A stretch of DNA of 64,000 nucleotides, from assembly GCA_026874595.1 (NCBI GenBank), contig CM049319.1, positions 63,186,917 through 63,250,916 on the forward strand. Reading direction: 5' to 3'. Below are positions 23,226 through 36,397 of this stretch, piece after piece. The stretch's first letter is position 1, and each line of letters starts with the position of its first letter. A program made the position numbers and the translations under genes. The notes under the pieces were generated by a model that was not told where the DNA came from, ran no database searches, and saw nothing but the letters and a program-made list of their open reading frames with translations. Source of the DNA: Sipunculus nudus. Taxonomy: Eukaryota > Annelida > Sipuncula > Golfingiida > Sipunculidae.

Positions 23226-25420
23226 GGGCACGCACATAAGAGATTTCAATATATATATATATACTAGTATTTGTATTTTCTGGGAGAAACGTCAGTTATT
23301 GTACTCTTCGTGATGAAAACCCAATTATATACACATAGAAAATGAAAAAAAAAACTATTGACAGAACCAACAAATCCAATCCTTGCGAATCAGCGAGCCA
23401 ACTTTGCTTCAATTAGGAACAACCGGTCCAAAAAAAGCAAAGAAAATATACAAGCCTAACATGCATCCATTTTCAAAGATTCATACGTGAAAACCATCGA
23501 GAAAACCATCTACTCGTATCATGTAAACCTTTTCGAAATCTCATCACCGTTTATCTATTTAAACTCTTTAACACATTCGCAACTACAGTATGTATTGTGT
23601 ACTGTGTAGGATTAAGTCACATTAAGGAGATTTCAAGAAATATCACCAGGGTAACACTTTTCTCACACCACGGTTCGTCAGTAAAAACTAGCGGCAGACA
23701 GCTGTCTAATCACGCTACACAGCTAGCAGGTGTGTCCCAGTTGGAACGCAGCCAAGCGTCCCGCTGGTGTAATCACGATCGGCAGTGACACCCCTGGTTC
23801 TTTTGAGCCACACGGCATCCGCTCCTGGGCGGCTGGACCCGGTTTGAGCCGGTTTCGTCTGATACTTGCCTTTGCGCACGTAGCCCATGACAGCGGAAAT
23901 AGGTTTCTATTTATAGATTTTGATCTGTCGCTCACCGGTCGTTTGCTTGTCTGTAACCACACAGGTCAGGTACCCTGCAAGCAGCTCCATTTTTCACTCC
24001 GGAAGCGCACTTTAAATATAAAACCTCAAAGTGTATTCTATAGTTAAGTCGCACGTAGTGCATATATAATACAATATATAAATCAATAAAGATCGAGTAG
24101 TTAGCGTCAAATAATCACAGACAGCGGGGAAAGCAGGAACTCGGAGAACAAAATGAGGATGTTTTAACTTGCGATTTCAGTAAAAAGAAACCATGAAACT
24201 ATAATGACAAAGCGGAAATTGAAACATAAATAAACATATTTAAAGTATTTACTTAAACATATTACATGTATAAAGTATAAATGTATGCTATTTGTTCATG
24301 TTTTTCCATGACCTTGACCTTCAGTAAATTATGTTCACGACGGTATGAGACGATCCTGTTGCATAAACAGGAACTAATCACGTTTTGCTGGATATGTAGT
24401 CCATTTATCGTTATGACTATCAAGTGCTCGATTTAATTATGAAAACTGAACTGAATTTCGAAAATGAAAGGCCATCCATGCGTAGAGCGGCAGTCAGGAG
24501 TTATGGCCAAGTTCTATTTATACACGCAGTCAGCCGGCCTCGCTCAAACAGGCCAACTTCAGTTGAAATACATTTTTAGGTAATTTAAATAGAAGTGCTA
24601 CATCAGTAATTTCTGGAATTTATATTGGCACAGGTCCAGAAATGCCTTGCACAGGCTTATATTATGCTATACATGTGTACATGTTCACATAAACGTCTCA
24701 GTTTTGAACCATGGCTCACGGTTCAAGTGAGGGGGCAACAATGCAAATATGCTCACAATTGATAAGGGAATAATCTGCCGGACAAGAACGTCTGCATGGG
24801 GTCTTGCGATGATTTTTAATTTCAGCCCCAGTCTTTCAATTTTGCTCTTAAATATGCATTAAAAATGTGTGGGCGAACAATTATATATATTCGTGAAGTA
24901 TAAATACACTACTGAATAAACGCATTAAACAAGTATTCTATAATCATAACGGCAAAGCGTGGCCACTGTTCAGCAGAAATAATTCAGACTGCAACGCACA
25001 TCATATATACATAATGTTATCAGATATTCCGTGCACTGTTATAGGTATATTACGGCGCACGTGGCTTCCATATAGTAGTACCTAGAATAGTCGCAATAAA
25101 CTGTCGTTGTATTCCGGGAAATTTCCATGCCATTTGCGGGAATTCCGTAAGAAATTTCACATAGCGCCTGACCGCTCTGAATTTGTTCTCGCTATCCCCG
25201 GATCATACCGTTTATTTTATTTTTGCCATCTTATTATACACATGCATTAACTGATAAAAAGTGGGCCTAGGGTGAACGTTGCTAAATACGTGTATCCTCA
25301 CACGTAGCTGTAATTAGTAGTGGCGGCTTGAGGGTTCACGATTTGATCGCATTAATTATAGTGCTTTAGGCGGAGGATCTTGGCGGAGCTGAGATCAGTT
25401 TTGACCTCGATGCGTCAATG
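23221..25420. other. No gene recognised; GC-richer patch at 23700-23960
   Basis: The 23700-23960 patch is richer in GC and CpG than its surroundings and has a TATTTATAG motif near 23908, but no convincing exon follows on either strand. Confidence 0.35.
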
Positions 25421-25421
25421 A

Positions 25422-25448
25422 TGAGTCACAGTCATAATGCCTGAGTCA
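25422..25448. promoter_or_regulatory. Pair of AP-1-type sites
   Basis: TGAGTCA at 25422-25428 and again at 25442-25448, exactly 20 bp apart, near a TGACCTC at 25412. Perfect matches to the TRE consensus. No gene is seen nearby, so function is unsupported. Confidence 0.3.
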
Positions 25449-25648
25449 CTGCACGGTTCGCGAGATGAGGTCACCCTCGCTGATGTGCACATTTAGGCTT
25501 GCACGGAGTGGTTGTTTTATTAAACGACTCTAGCGTTCAAATATTAAAAAAAAAATCCTACATCCTTTTCTTTCACCTCTAAAGATGTGACGGTATTACC
25601 CTTTAATTCAATATTTATTAAATTCACACTCGCACAATCATATATAGG

Positions 25649-25649
<1 letters not shown>

Positions 25650-25696
<47 letters not shown>
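25650..25696. repeat. (TA)n microsatellite
   Basis: About 47 bases of TA. Confidence 0.95.
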
Positions 25697-25699
<3 letters not shown>

Positions 25700-25794
25700 G
25701 ATTATGATAACCTCTTTCAAACCTTCAGTTGTAGAAATTATTATAATCTATAGAACTGAAGAAAAAGGACGCCACTTATGATATAACAATATTA

Positions 25795-25940
25795 ATATGT
25801 GTAATAATAGTATTATTATTATTAATAAGAATAATAATAAGAATAAGAATAACAAAAACACAATAATAATAATAATATTAATAATTACAATAATAATAAT
25901 AATTTTATTATTGTTGTTGTTGCTGTTGTTGTTTTTGTTC
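25795..25940. repeat. Compound (AAT/AAG/GTT)n trinucleotide tract
   Basis: AAT, ATT and AAG units, then a run of TTG units. Open frames on both strands are Asn/Ile/Leu repeats. Confidence 0.9.
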
Positions 25941-26199
25941 TTGTTACTAAGGTTTTTAACCTGCAAAATGTATGCTCCAATATATAATAATTACAAATGT
26001 ATATGTATACTATCGCCGGAATGCTCGCATGTGTCTGAACTTTACACCTGAGGGATAAAAACGTATAGCTTTATGTCATATGGATTTGTCAAAAACCCTA
26101 GAAGTCCCCGTTGTGGAATAAGCTGTTATTGTAAAAATGTGCATTCCCTACTAAACCATGAAATTTCATGGAGTGATAGCTCATTCCGTTAATCGTTTT

Positions 26200-26310
26200 A
26201 TACCTCCGCAGCAACGCGAAGGTATTAAGTGTTTCCCTTGGTTCGTTAGTTGGTTTGTCTGTTAGCAACTATGCCAAAAAATGTATTGAACAGATTTTGA
26301 TGAAAGATTG
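26200..26310 (+). repeat. CCTCCGCAGC...GCGAAGGTATT-type repeat edge
   Basis: ATACCTCCGCAGCAACGCGA, then AGGTATTAAG, and a TTGTCTGTTAGCAA block, resembles the start of the CCTCCGC/GTCTGT class of invertebrate repeats. Only this edge is readable. Confidence 0.35.
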
Positions 26311-26329
26311 ATAAGGGTACACCAAAGGA

Positions 26330-26472
26330 AAGGTCTGTTGTTCTGATTACACCGGGACACCCGCTCTCGTTGGTCCGATTATTTTCCTTGTGTCAGAGTG
26401 TGATCAGAGCCAGAACCGGTGTAATCAAACCAACGAGAGCCGGTGTCACAAGTTCAAAATCTGAAACTTGAC
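26330..26472. repeat. Inverted repeat units related to family R61
   Basis: CACCGGGACACCCGCTCTCG, then TTGGTCCGATTA, and later ACCAACGAGAGCCGGTGTCA are two opposed copies of the same edge, next to the minus-strand R61 copy. The region could fold back on itself. Confidence 0.45.
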
Positions 26473-26590
26473 GTTAAATGCGGTATCACGCTCTCATTGG
26501 GCTGAATACAATTCTTTGCTCTGTGCGCACCCTGGTGGTGTGACCCATAGAATGTAGCTACACAAAGCAGCGGTTAAAACAAAAGTGGAT
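26473..26590 (-). repeat. Dispersed repeat family R61, copy 2
   Basis: Minus strand: TTTTAACCGCTGCTTTGTG, ACCACCAGGGTGCGCACAGA, GCAAAGAATTGTATTCAG and CCAATGAGAGCGTGATA. Same layout as 61095-61440, but the GCAAAGAATTGTA unit occurs once. Confidence 0.7.
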
Positions 26591-28211
26591 CTTGGACGAC
26601 CGGAGCACATGTATTACGGCTGCATAATATATTTTATCTCCATGTCAAACCTGCCTTTTGATAGGAATAAGGGCCATATCTTGGTCTCCCGTTGCTCTGC
26701 TACGGAAGCGTGGCACTTTGTAGACACACTTATGTTATCGGCCCCAGACTACTCATTCTAGTTTAGATAAATTATGTCATTTATGACATGACCTCGGCCA
26801 ATCTTGTTTTCTATAATACAAGGTTTTCAGACGGCCCTGTAAGCATCCTGAATCTTGTAATTCCTTTTCAGATTTTTTTTTTCATTATTAAAACTGCGTT
26901 CTGAAGTGAAAATATCCCCACTAAAATTTATGACATTGATTAACAGAAATTTTCAGTTGAAGCATTAAAGGCAAATAAGGCGTTTTCTGAGTTCGATCCC
27001 CTCATAAAGACAGAGTTGCAGATTTGGTATGGGAAATTTCCCCCCAAAATATCTCCTTTATTTGTAGAATTGATGGACCCGGACATTTGGGTAAGTCATC
27101 GCTTGAAGGTGTCGCTAGTGTGAAGGAAAATATTTATTCAAGAATCTGAAGCATCCACTAGATGACAGAGACCACATTTCCAACAGCTCTAGCTGATAGT
27201 TTAGAACATTCAGATACTCTGGACTGTCTACACTAAACACCGTACTGGGCCGTGGTGTGCAGCGCTACAGAGCAATCCTGGAAAAAAAAACCTCTGGACT
27301 TTCCCCGTTATGTAGCGCCGCAAAATTGTCCTGTGGTTATATTGTAAAAGTATTTGCAGCGCCGCACGATGCTTCCCTGTGTAGTATTTAGTGAATGTGG
27401 CCGGGTCGTATAGGCTAAACTGAAAAAAATGGGTCTTACTTTCCAGGAAGCTAACCAAATGTCTTTATAGTGTGTTTTCTAGTCGAAACGTCGGACCAAA
27501 CGTGACAGAATTGTTTTTACTTGACTTGTGATAGACTCGGTCTGATTACGCGGATCCTTACCTCCGAGTAACTGAAAAAGGTGGGATGGAGTAGATAACG
27601 GACACAAGTCCTGTTTCACGGGTTTTGAGATTTTTTTTTTTAGAAAAATAAAAGTTTTAACAAACATTGCGCATAAATAAAAATGACAAATTTATAGAAA
27701 ATTGGTTATAAAGTAGTCCATATGTTGTTAAGCACTAGAAATTCAGGGCTAACGCTCACCAGTTCCAGAGGCGGGTCCAGGATTTAGGAAAACGTAAGGT
27801 TCAACCCACGAGAAGTTATGACAAAAGGAGGGGTCCAGGCCGCAATAATTGGCCTGAAACCTTTAAAAAAATCGCGGCGACAGAAAAAGGGGCGGTCCGG
27901 ATCCGATTCTTCGCTACCCCAAACAGCCCCCCCCCCCCCAAAAAAAATGGTAATATCTCGATAGAACCTGAGAGATTCGCTTTAGTGTCTAGGCGACAAG
28001 TTTTGACTTCTGGGTAATTCCCATCCCCTTGCAAGTAAAACCTGAAACTTGTAACATAGCTTCATGCGGTTGTTCTTTTTTAACCTCATTCAGTAGAAAG
28101 TGTCCGCCATAGACTTGTCCTTATATTAAGGTACGTAAACTTTGCAATGGTGAGTGTGTATTATCTCACATATTCTCACATATATCTCACAAGTTCATAT
28201 GACAGAATGAC
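26591..28211. other. No gene recognised; repeat edge near 27770
   Basis: CCAGAGGCGGGTCCAGGATT at about 27767, followed by purine-rich sequence and a C run at 27931-27940, resembles hAT-type termini and the weaker GGGTGGATCAAGGATTTTGG at 33942. No transposase readable. Confidence 0.35.
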
Positions 28212-28570
28212 AGAATTCCTAACAATTCCATCCCGCCATACGGACTTCCCATCTCCAGTTAACCTGTTGTTATGGTTCTCTGTTTGAGTAAACACAGTCC
28301 ACAGTCCGTGTGTCTGTTTACCACAGTATAACAGCGTGATCAGAGGTATGATCGTGAGAAAGCGCGACAGCTCCAACCCAAGGAAAAGAAACATGAAAGA
28401 AGGAAGACAAAAGAAACACCGGTTGGAAGCTTGAAATTCTTTATTTGTGAAGTTTCGAGGCCCGGCCACCAGGTGGTGTGGGTTCTGTTGCGTCACTGTT
28501 CGCGCCCGGTGCACATTCTTTTCTCCTTGTGTACAGGAGAAGCAAAGGCGTTTAGAACGAAAAACTTGCA
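28212..28570 (-). repeat. About 330-bp dispersed repeat, copy 2
   Basis: Inverted copy of 13814-14140. A 112-codon open frame spans it, but its counterpart in copy 1 is in another frame with stops, arguing against a protein. Confidence 0.75.
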
Positions 28571-29417
28571 GGAGAAAATGCTATAATCCTTATATATTTA
28601 ACACACCATGATGTGAATAGTACACTGAGAAACTATGATATTATGTACAAAGCAAAATATATAATCAACAGAATCAGGAGGCATTCTGTGCATTCAGTCG
28701 GAAAAAATTGAAAAGGTTGGAGGAGGGAACATTGCCATGCATGGGATCGAGGTACTGGGACTAATTTTCCCTCATTCTAGTCATTCCACGCCGGCCTGCT
28801 GGCGGGTGAGAATAGTCTGCGGGTACCGCTTACCTACTTAATCTCCCATCATTTGTGACCTCATCCATTTTCTGTCACATTAATACGACATTATGAAGAC
28901 ATCATTTTGGGGAGCGTCGAACTAAACCGCACTACGCTAAGACTGACTTTACTCAGTTACCATAGTTCACTGGTCCCCTCAAAAACCAAAAGGTTGATGG
29001 ATAGATAGACCAGATAAAATAAAATTATTTATCTGATAACTATCACACTATCAGACAGGGCACCACTATAAAACTCCAATCATGCATTCTTGATTAAGGA
29101 TGATGAAGATTATGGTCGGATCAATTTAAAATGCTGACCCAATCAAGTTTCCGGATACTATGTCCATTTGTGTGGTGCCGGTTGCGGTTCTGCATGCGGC
29201 ACCTGTGGCGGTAGGTGTGGAAACACATACGCGGAAACGCACAAATGAACTTAAAGGTCATGTGGTCCTATTTGTTTACATGACCTGGGGTCAACGAGCC
29301 CTGAACTTTCTCTGGTTGGCTCTAGCCATCACGTGGTGGAGCATCAAAAACACCCCATTGTTTGATTTTTAAGAGTGTTAGGCAATATTTCATATAAAAA
29401 TGACAGTATTGGTCATT
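28571..29417. other. No gene recognised
   Basis: Short ORFs only. Confidence 0.35.
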
Positions 29418-29530
29418 TTTTTTAATCTGTGGCCAATCAAAGAGATGTTGTCCAAATGCTTGTTTGGGACTGCTTGGTGGGGTATTTTGGACTTCACTGC
29501 ATTCGGGCCAGGATGGTTAAAAAAGGAGAT
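29418..29530 (+). repeat. Dispersed repeat, copy 2 (mate at 5424-5500)
   Basis: GGTCATTTTTTTTAATCTGT, then GGCCAATCAAAGAGATGTTG and TCCAAATGCTTGTTTGGGAC parallel the 5.4-kb copy. Confidence 0.5.
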
Positions 29531-30563
29531 ACACAAGCCCACTTTTTCTTGGTCTAGTTTGACTGAAGAAACAACAAATTCTAAGGTAAAAACATTTAAT
29601 ATCAGAATTTATTTTGAAAATTATTAAAAAAAAAGGCCCAAACCTCAGGTGTTTTATAGATGTTAAAGAGGGAAAATAAATACAGCCACCTGTCCTAGAA
29701 CCTTATTGCCTTACGTACATTACCACTAAGATAAAAATAACTTCCTTGTTATTTCCGACAGTCATCATTGCATTGGAAGGCATATATATGGTAAACTTTC
29801 AACCGAGATTCATAAATGCCAAGACATACTTGGAATTTCCATCCATCAGACTGCAATTCCTGTACGAGATTGTGGTATTTTCCTGCTCATGTTTTTTCCT
29901 ATTAAAAGGTCATTGTCGACTTGTAGTGATAATTAAACATACCTATAAAAGGTGTCTTATTTTATTTAACTCCCCCAGACAACCATGTATCCGACATATT
30001 TTTGTCGTGACTTTGCAACTTGTATGCTAAAAACGCAACCGGGTGAAAGAAAGATTTATCGGTATTTACCAAAAACTTCCTCATTTTGAACGACTATATC
30101 GTCTTTTTCAAACTTGGTTGGTAGGCCATGTGCTTGTATGGAAAACGACAACAAGCTGTGAAGGACAACACAGGCCACGCATTTATCAGCCGGTTTAAAA
30201 ATTTCATACAGTTAGGCCAGGTATAGATATGATGTCCCCATGGATCTTTCACGCTTCGTGAGTACAGAACATTAGGTTATATTCATGTCGCAAGTGCAAA
30301 GCCCTCGTTGGAGCCTCTTTAATGACGTGCAACCACCACTGGTGTTTTGTTTTTGTTGTTGATGTATTTTTTTCTTAATTTTCCTCACTATGTAAGCTGT
30401 TGCATACATATAATAATATGTTCCTTTTGGTCCAGAAGTTGTCATCTCGATGTACTGGATGCCATCTAGCATAGATGAATATCTTGAAAATCTCACTGAT
30501 AAATGTATGAACACCCACACAAAGTTTTATCCGTAGCCATATCCGCACTGCGTCCGTATATTA
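29531..30563. other. No gene recognised
   Basis: Short ORFs only; no domain seen. Confidence 0.35.
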
Positions 30564-31232
30564 AGCTGGTGACACATAACAGCGTTTATTGCATACGATT
30601 AACGCATCCGGTCATCTCATCCGTCTTACTTTATTACTTCCGTATAACGATTATCAGCTGCGTCTAACGGATCCGCTGATCGCAGAAACGGAACACTGCT
30701 CGATTTTTGCGGTGTACGCATCCGGTAAACGCATAGGGGATTCCTCCCTATGACGTGAAATTGGTGAAGCCCTATCTTCCATTATGACAAGTCCGCTCAC
30801 AAACTTATCAAAATATGAGTTTGAAATTTCATTAAAGGGGTTTTATTGTAAGGAAGCATCCCCATGTCTACAACACTCAACATATATCACTGAAAAATAA
30901 AATAAAAATAATGCCTTTGATGCGATAAAAAGTTACATTTAAAGTGGAAACAATGTTAAACATTTAGCACGGGCGCCAGGACAATTATTTTCGAGAGGTC
31001 CTATCCAACATCATTTTAATAATAATAATAATAATAATAAAAAATTATTTGTTATATTTATACTGTAATATCTTTAGTTTACAGGCATAAATCTTGATAT
31101 GAAAGGAAAAACCCGACGTATCATCACATGTTTGATGCATGTATGTGTCACGTGTTGCCTGAAGGTTACTGTCCGTTCATTGCTATAAAGTTGAACAACG
31201 GATGCGATAAAAGCTGGTATGTGTTACCAGCT
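30564..31232. mobile_element. TIR element, PIF/Harbinger-like (non-autonomous)
   Basis: Left end AGCTGGTGACACATAACAGC, then GTTTATTGCATACG. Right end, minus strand, AGCTGGTAACACATACCAGC, then TTTTATCGCATCCG. About 30 of 34 positions match. Flanking trinucleotides are TTA (30561-30563) and CTA (31233-31235), close to the TWA duplication of PIF/Harbinger. GCATCCG-type motifs recur in the left third. An (AAT)n patch lies at 31018-31042. No transposase. Confidence 0.6.
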
Positions 31233-31256
31233 CTAGCGGATAGGTAGCTTCATACA

Positions 31257-32950
<1,694 letters not shown>

Positions 32951-32951
32951 A

Positions 32952-32998
<47 letters not shown>

Positions 32999-33050
32999 GT
33001 AGTAGTAGTAGTAGTAGTAATAGTAGTAATACTAGTAGTAGTGGTAATAG
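32951..33050. repeat. (ATT)n-(AGT)n trinucleotide tract
   Basis: About 15 ATT units, then about 15 AGT-type units. Confidence 0.95.
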
Positions 33051-33873
33051 TTAGGGCTATTGGCAATGATAACTGTGTAGTACTCCGGTAATAAAGAATG
33101 AAATATTTCATCCCGATGTTGTCATACTTTTAAAATATGACTCTTTTGGCGCCCCTTCGTCAAGTGATTTCAGCTGTTGTATTCCATAGCCTGTTCCAAA
33201 ACCATTAAACGTATGTTATTGGAGATAACTTTCTCTACAAATTATAATTCATTAATGATTTCATAGAAAAGTGCGTCAAATAATATTTCGATCAAGAGTT
33301 TAAATATAAGCATTTATTTTTAGTTAGTTTAGATGATTTTTGGACTTTCTCTCTACCATGCATGGTCTAACATATCAGATGTGTCCATGCATAAGTAGCC
33401 ATCTTGATGTTGGTTGGTCATATCTTTGTTTATATGACATCATCCAATGAGAAGCTGTCAACTGAGACTGTTTTTGCATGTGACCAGTTATACCTTGACC
33501 GCCAAAAGTGCAGGGTGCTGAATAATTCAAAATAAAAACTGATTAGTTTCTAGTTTTTTTTGGTTATATGAAATATAATATTTGAAAAGGTATTTCTTTC
33601 CTTTGTGGAAATAAGGTCATCCCCTTGGGTTTGTATCGCAAATGTATTTTCCCAAAGAACATTCTGCTGGAAAAATACCCCCACAAACACACGTTAACTG
33701 TATGTAGAAAGAACCATAACTATATTACATCATCATGTGGCACTATTTGTAAATAATATCCTACATCAGTCAACATGAGACAAGACTTTCCAGTATATAT
33801 TAATGGTTTAACTCAAAATCTTTACAGTGTATGGATTGGATTTCCTTCTATAAATAACTGTTGGAATACCTAA
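33051..33873. other. No gene recognised
   Basis: AT-rich, short ORFs only. Confidence 0.35.
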
Positions 33874-33938
33874 TTCAGTCACTGACGGGTACCAAATTAA
33901 GTCACAGACGGGTTCCGGGATTCAGTCACCGACGGATT
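33874..33938 (+). repeat. Short tandem repeat, TCAGTCACTGACGGGT-type, three units
   Basis: TCAGTCACTGACGGGTACC, AGTCACAGACGGGTTCCG and TCAGTCACCGACGGATT follow one another at about 25-bp spacing. Confidence 0.65.
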
Positions 33939-36150
33939 GATGGGTGGATCAAGGATTTTGGAAGAGGAGGGAAAAATAATTCAGTTATAAAGGTCACCCA
34001 GGTCTGAAAAACGGAGGGAGGGTTTCTTGCGGCAAATATGCTTTGTACCCTTTTAAATAGGTTACAGTAGCTGAAAATGGGGAATCCCCCCCCCCGGGTA
34101 TAGGACATATTGTCAAAAATGTTTTATTCTGCAGCCTCAAAATTTAAAAAATAAAGATTATTCACAAAATAATCATACTATAGATCTTTGAACTCGATTA
34201 AGCCGGTTTACCGTCAACCAGTTTAATTAAGGGACCAGTAGGTTTAAGGGTACTGTCGGTCCGATGGTGATGACGGAATTTTCCTCCTTCTTGTCCTTTT
34301 TTTCATCGTTCGTTTCGAAAATAGCAGTCTATATTTAGGAGACAATAGGAGACGGAAGTGGCAAAAAATTGGATGAAAATGTTGGTGACGTGTATGCTAA
34401 ATCGGTTGGTGTGGGGCATGTGCCGGCCTGCGAGATACCTGCGTACGTGAACTGCAGCTTTTTCAGGTAAAATGTCAACAGATGGGAGGCCGTCTTAGAG
34501 GGATATAGATTTTGAAAAAGAAAATAGAGTCAACGGTTGGAAGACACAGTGTTTAGCTAAAGTGGAGTGTAATATTCCAGAACTAAGCGGGCGTGGCAAT
34601 TCCCCCCCCCCCCCAAAAAAAAACAACATTAAATCCATTATTTCTCCCGATTTACTTTGTTAAAAGAGAAAACGCTTGGAGGAGGGAACATGTTTCAAAT
34701 CAGAGCTTCTTAATTAATATGCCCAAAACGAAGCTAAAACATATTCAGTTTTACATATGTGGTATTAAATATAATATAATTTGTACTGAGTAACTTTGAA
34801 TAGTTTTTTATTTCCCCATATATGATGATTTTTTTACTGACCACGAAATTAACATTTACAAGGTATCTGGGGCCTCTCGGATATCCCTAAAGTGTAGAAA
34901 ATGTTGCTCCTGTCAAGAATCAATCCGTTATTTCTATCATCAAATGGACCCCCAACCGATGGTTCTCCAGGCATTTTCCAGCCAAATGGGCAGACGCCCG
35001 GCCGTGCTCATGATAACGCTGATGAACAAATATGATTGATTAATTTTGACTTCTGCATGCATGTCTGCTACCATGTATGGAACTGCACCAAAAAGGGGTC
35101 TTTCGAGGTCTGCTTGAAATGTTTTAGCCTTTACGCACATTTGTATTTTGATATAAAAGCATCGTTCTCACTTAATGTCCTTCCATGCATAGGGTGTTAC
35201 ACAAACACGAATTAAAAAAGTTACAATAAGGCCATACAAATTTTTTTTCCACAGACTATGGAATAAAAAATATGGTGCAGGCGGGCGAATTTTTTTCCCC
35301 GTCGAGGCACAACACCTGGAGTTTTGCCAACTTCCTTCCATTCTTGAAATGTACGGTGGCCCGTTATTGCCACAAAAAAATAATTGACATAATTGACTCC
35401 TGCGCACGAGTTATTGAGTCGTACACACAACGTAATATTTTTTAATCGTGGCTATAATGGGTCACCGTAAGATTGGTATATATAATCAACTCAAAATTCA
35501 GTCCATTTCAATCAATTAAAGGGTTTTTTAGGGAATGTGCATAGCACAATTAGGCAACACTACCAAGGACCATGGCTGCATTTGCAAAGAAGAAAAAGAT
35601 CCACGAAAAAAATCGGAGAGGTTCATGAATATAATTATAGAACATTTTTTTTATGCATGCATGAGCTAAAGGACAGATGTCGGGTTTTCCGTTCTTTTTG
35701 ATAATATGAGGCACATGTACTTTGTAGGACGCTTTAAAGTGAATTTCTCGCAGAATCCAACAGGCGAGGACTTTTAGCCAAGGAGGTTACGTATATGGAA
35801 TGGAGTTACAACTCGCGGACTCAGAACAGATCGGTGTTAATTGGAAGTTCCTGACGGGGCTATAACACTATATAGCTTATCTGTAGCACAGTTTCCTTTC
35901 TTAAGCGTAACATGATGAAGGGCATGAACTCAAATGTTTGTACTGTTTTTTTATATAACTTCAGTATTCTAATTGAAAGGGTGCATAGTTATAATAAAGC
36001 CACGGGTGACAGGTTTTTTCTTCTTTATAAAATATAAAAAAAATTTCTATTTATAAATAGGTGAGCAAATACGCTACTACTGAAGTAATCAAACACGACC
36101 GGGATTCAGACGCACTCCCAGAAGCTGTTTTTTGGCAACATACTATACAC
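33939..36150. other. No gene recognised; C runs
   Basis: C runs at about 34087-34096 and 34603-34614 lie beside repeat-like GGGTGGATCAAGG and GGGCGTGGCAATTCC edges. No exon supported. Confidence 0.35.
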
Positions 36151-36345
36151 TAGAGCCCTGCGCGGGTCGGAATTTAGAGCCCGCTCGCGCCCCGCAAAAC
36201 AAAACTTCAGCCCGCCCCGCAGTTGTAAAAACCCGCCCCGCACCCATAAAGAATAAATCGACCCACACCCGCCCCGCACATTTAGCTCTCAGCCCGCACC
36301 CGCCCCGCATTTTTACCAAAAAGTCAGCCCGGATTCAACCCGCAA
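36151..36345 (+). repeat. CCCGCCCCGCA-rich repeat
   Basis: CTAGAGCCCTGCGCGGGTCG, then at least six CCCGC/CCCGCCCCGC blocks spaced by AT-rich bits. Strongly C-biased on the plus strand. The open frame here (Arg/Pro/Ala-rich) is the repeat in translation. The start resembles the terminus of an interspersed DNA element. Confidence 0.6.
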
Positions 36346-36397
36346 ATAAACATAAGGGAAAACCTAAAAAGGTAGCCAACTAACAAAAATTATTATT

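Noticed and set aside
28176-28514. 112-codon ORF as a gene
   Set aside because: Lies in a dispersed repeat whose other copies are in different frames with stops.
36132-36383. Arg/Pro/Ala-rich 83-codon ORF
   Set aside because: Product of the CCCGCCCCGCA repeat; no conserved domain.
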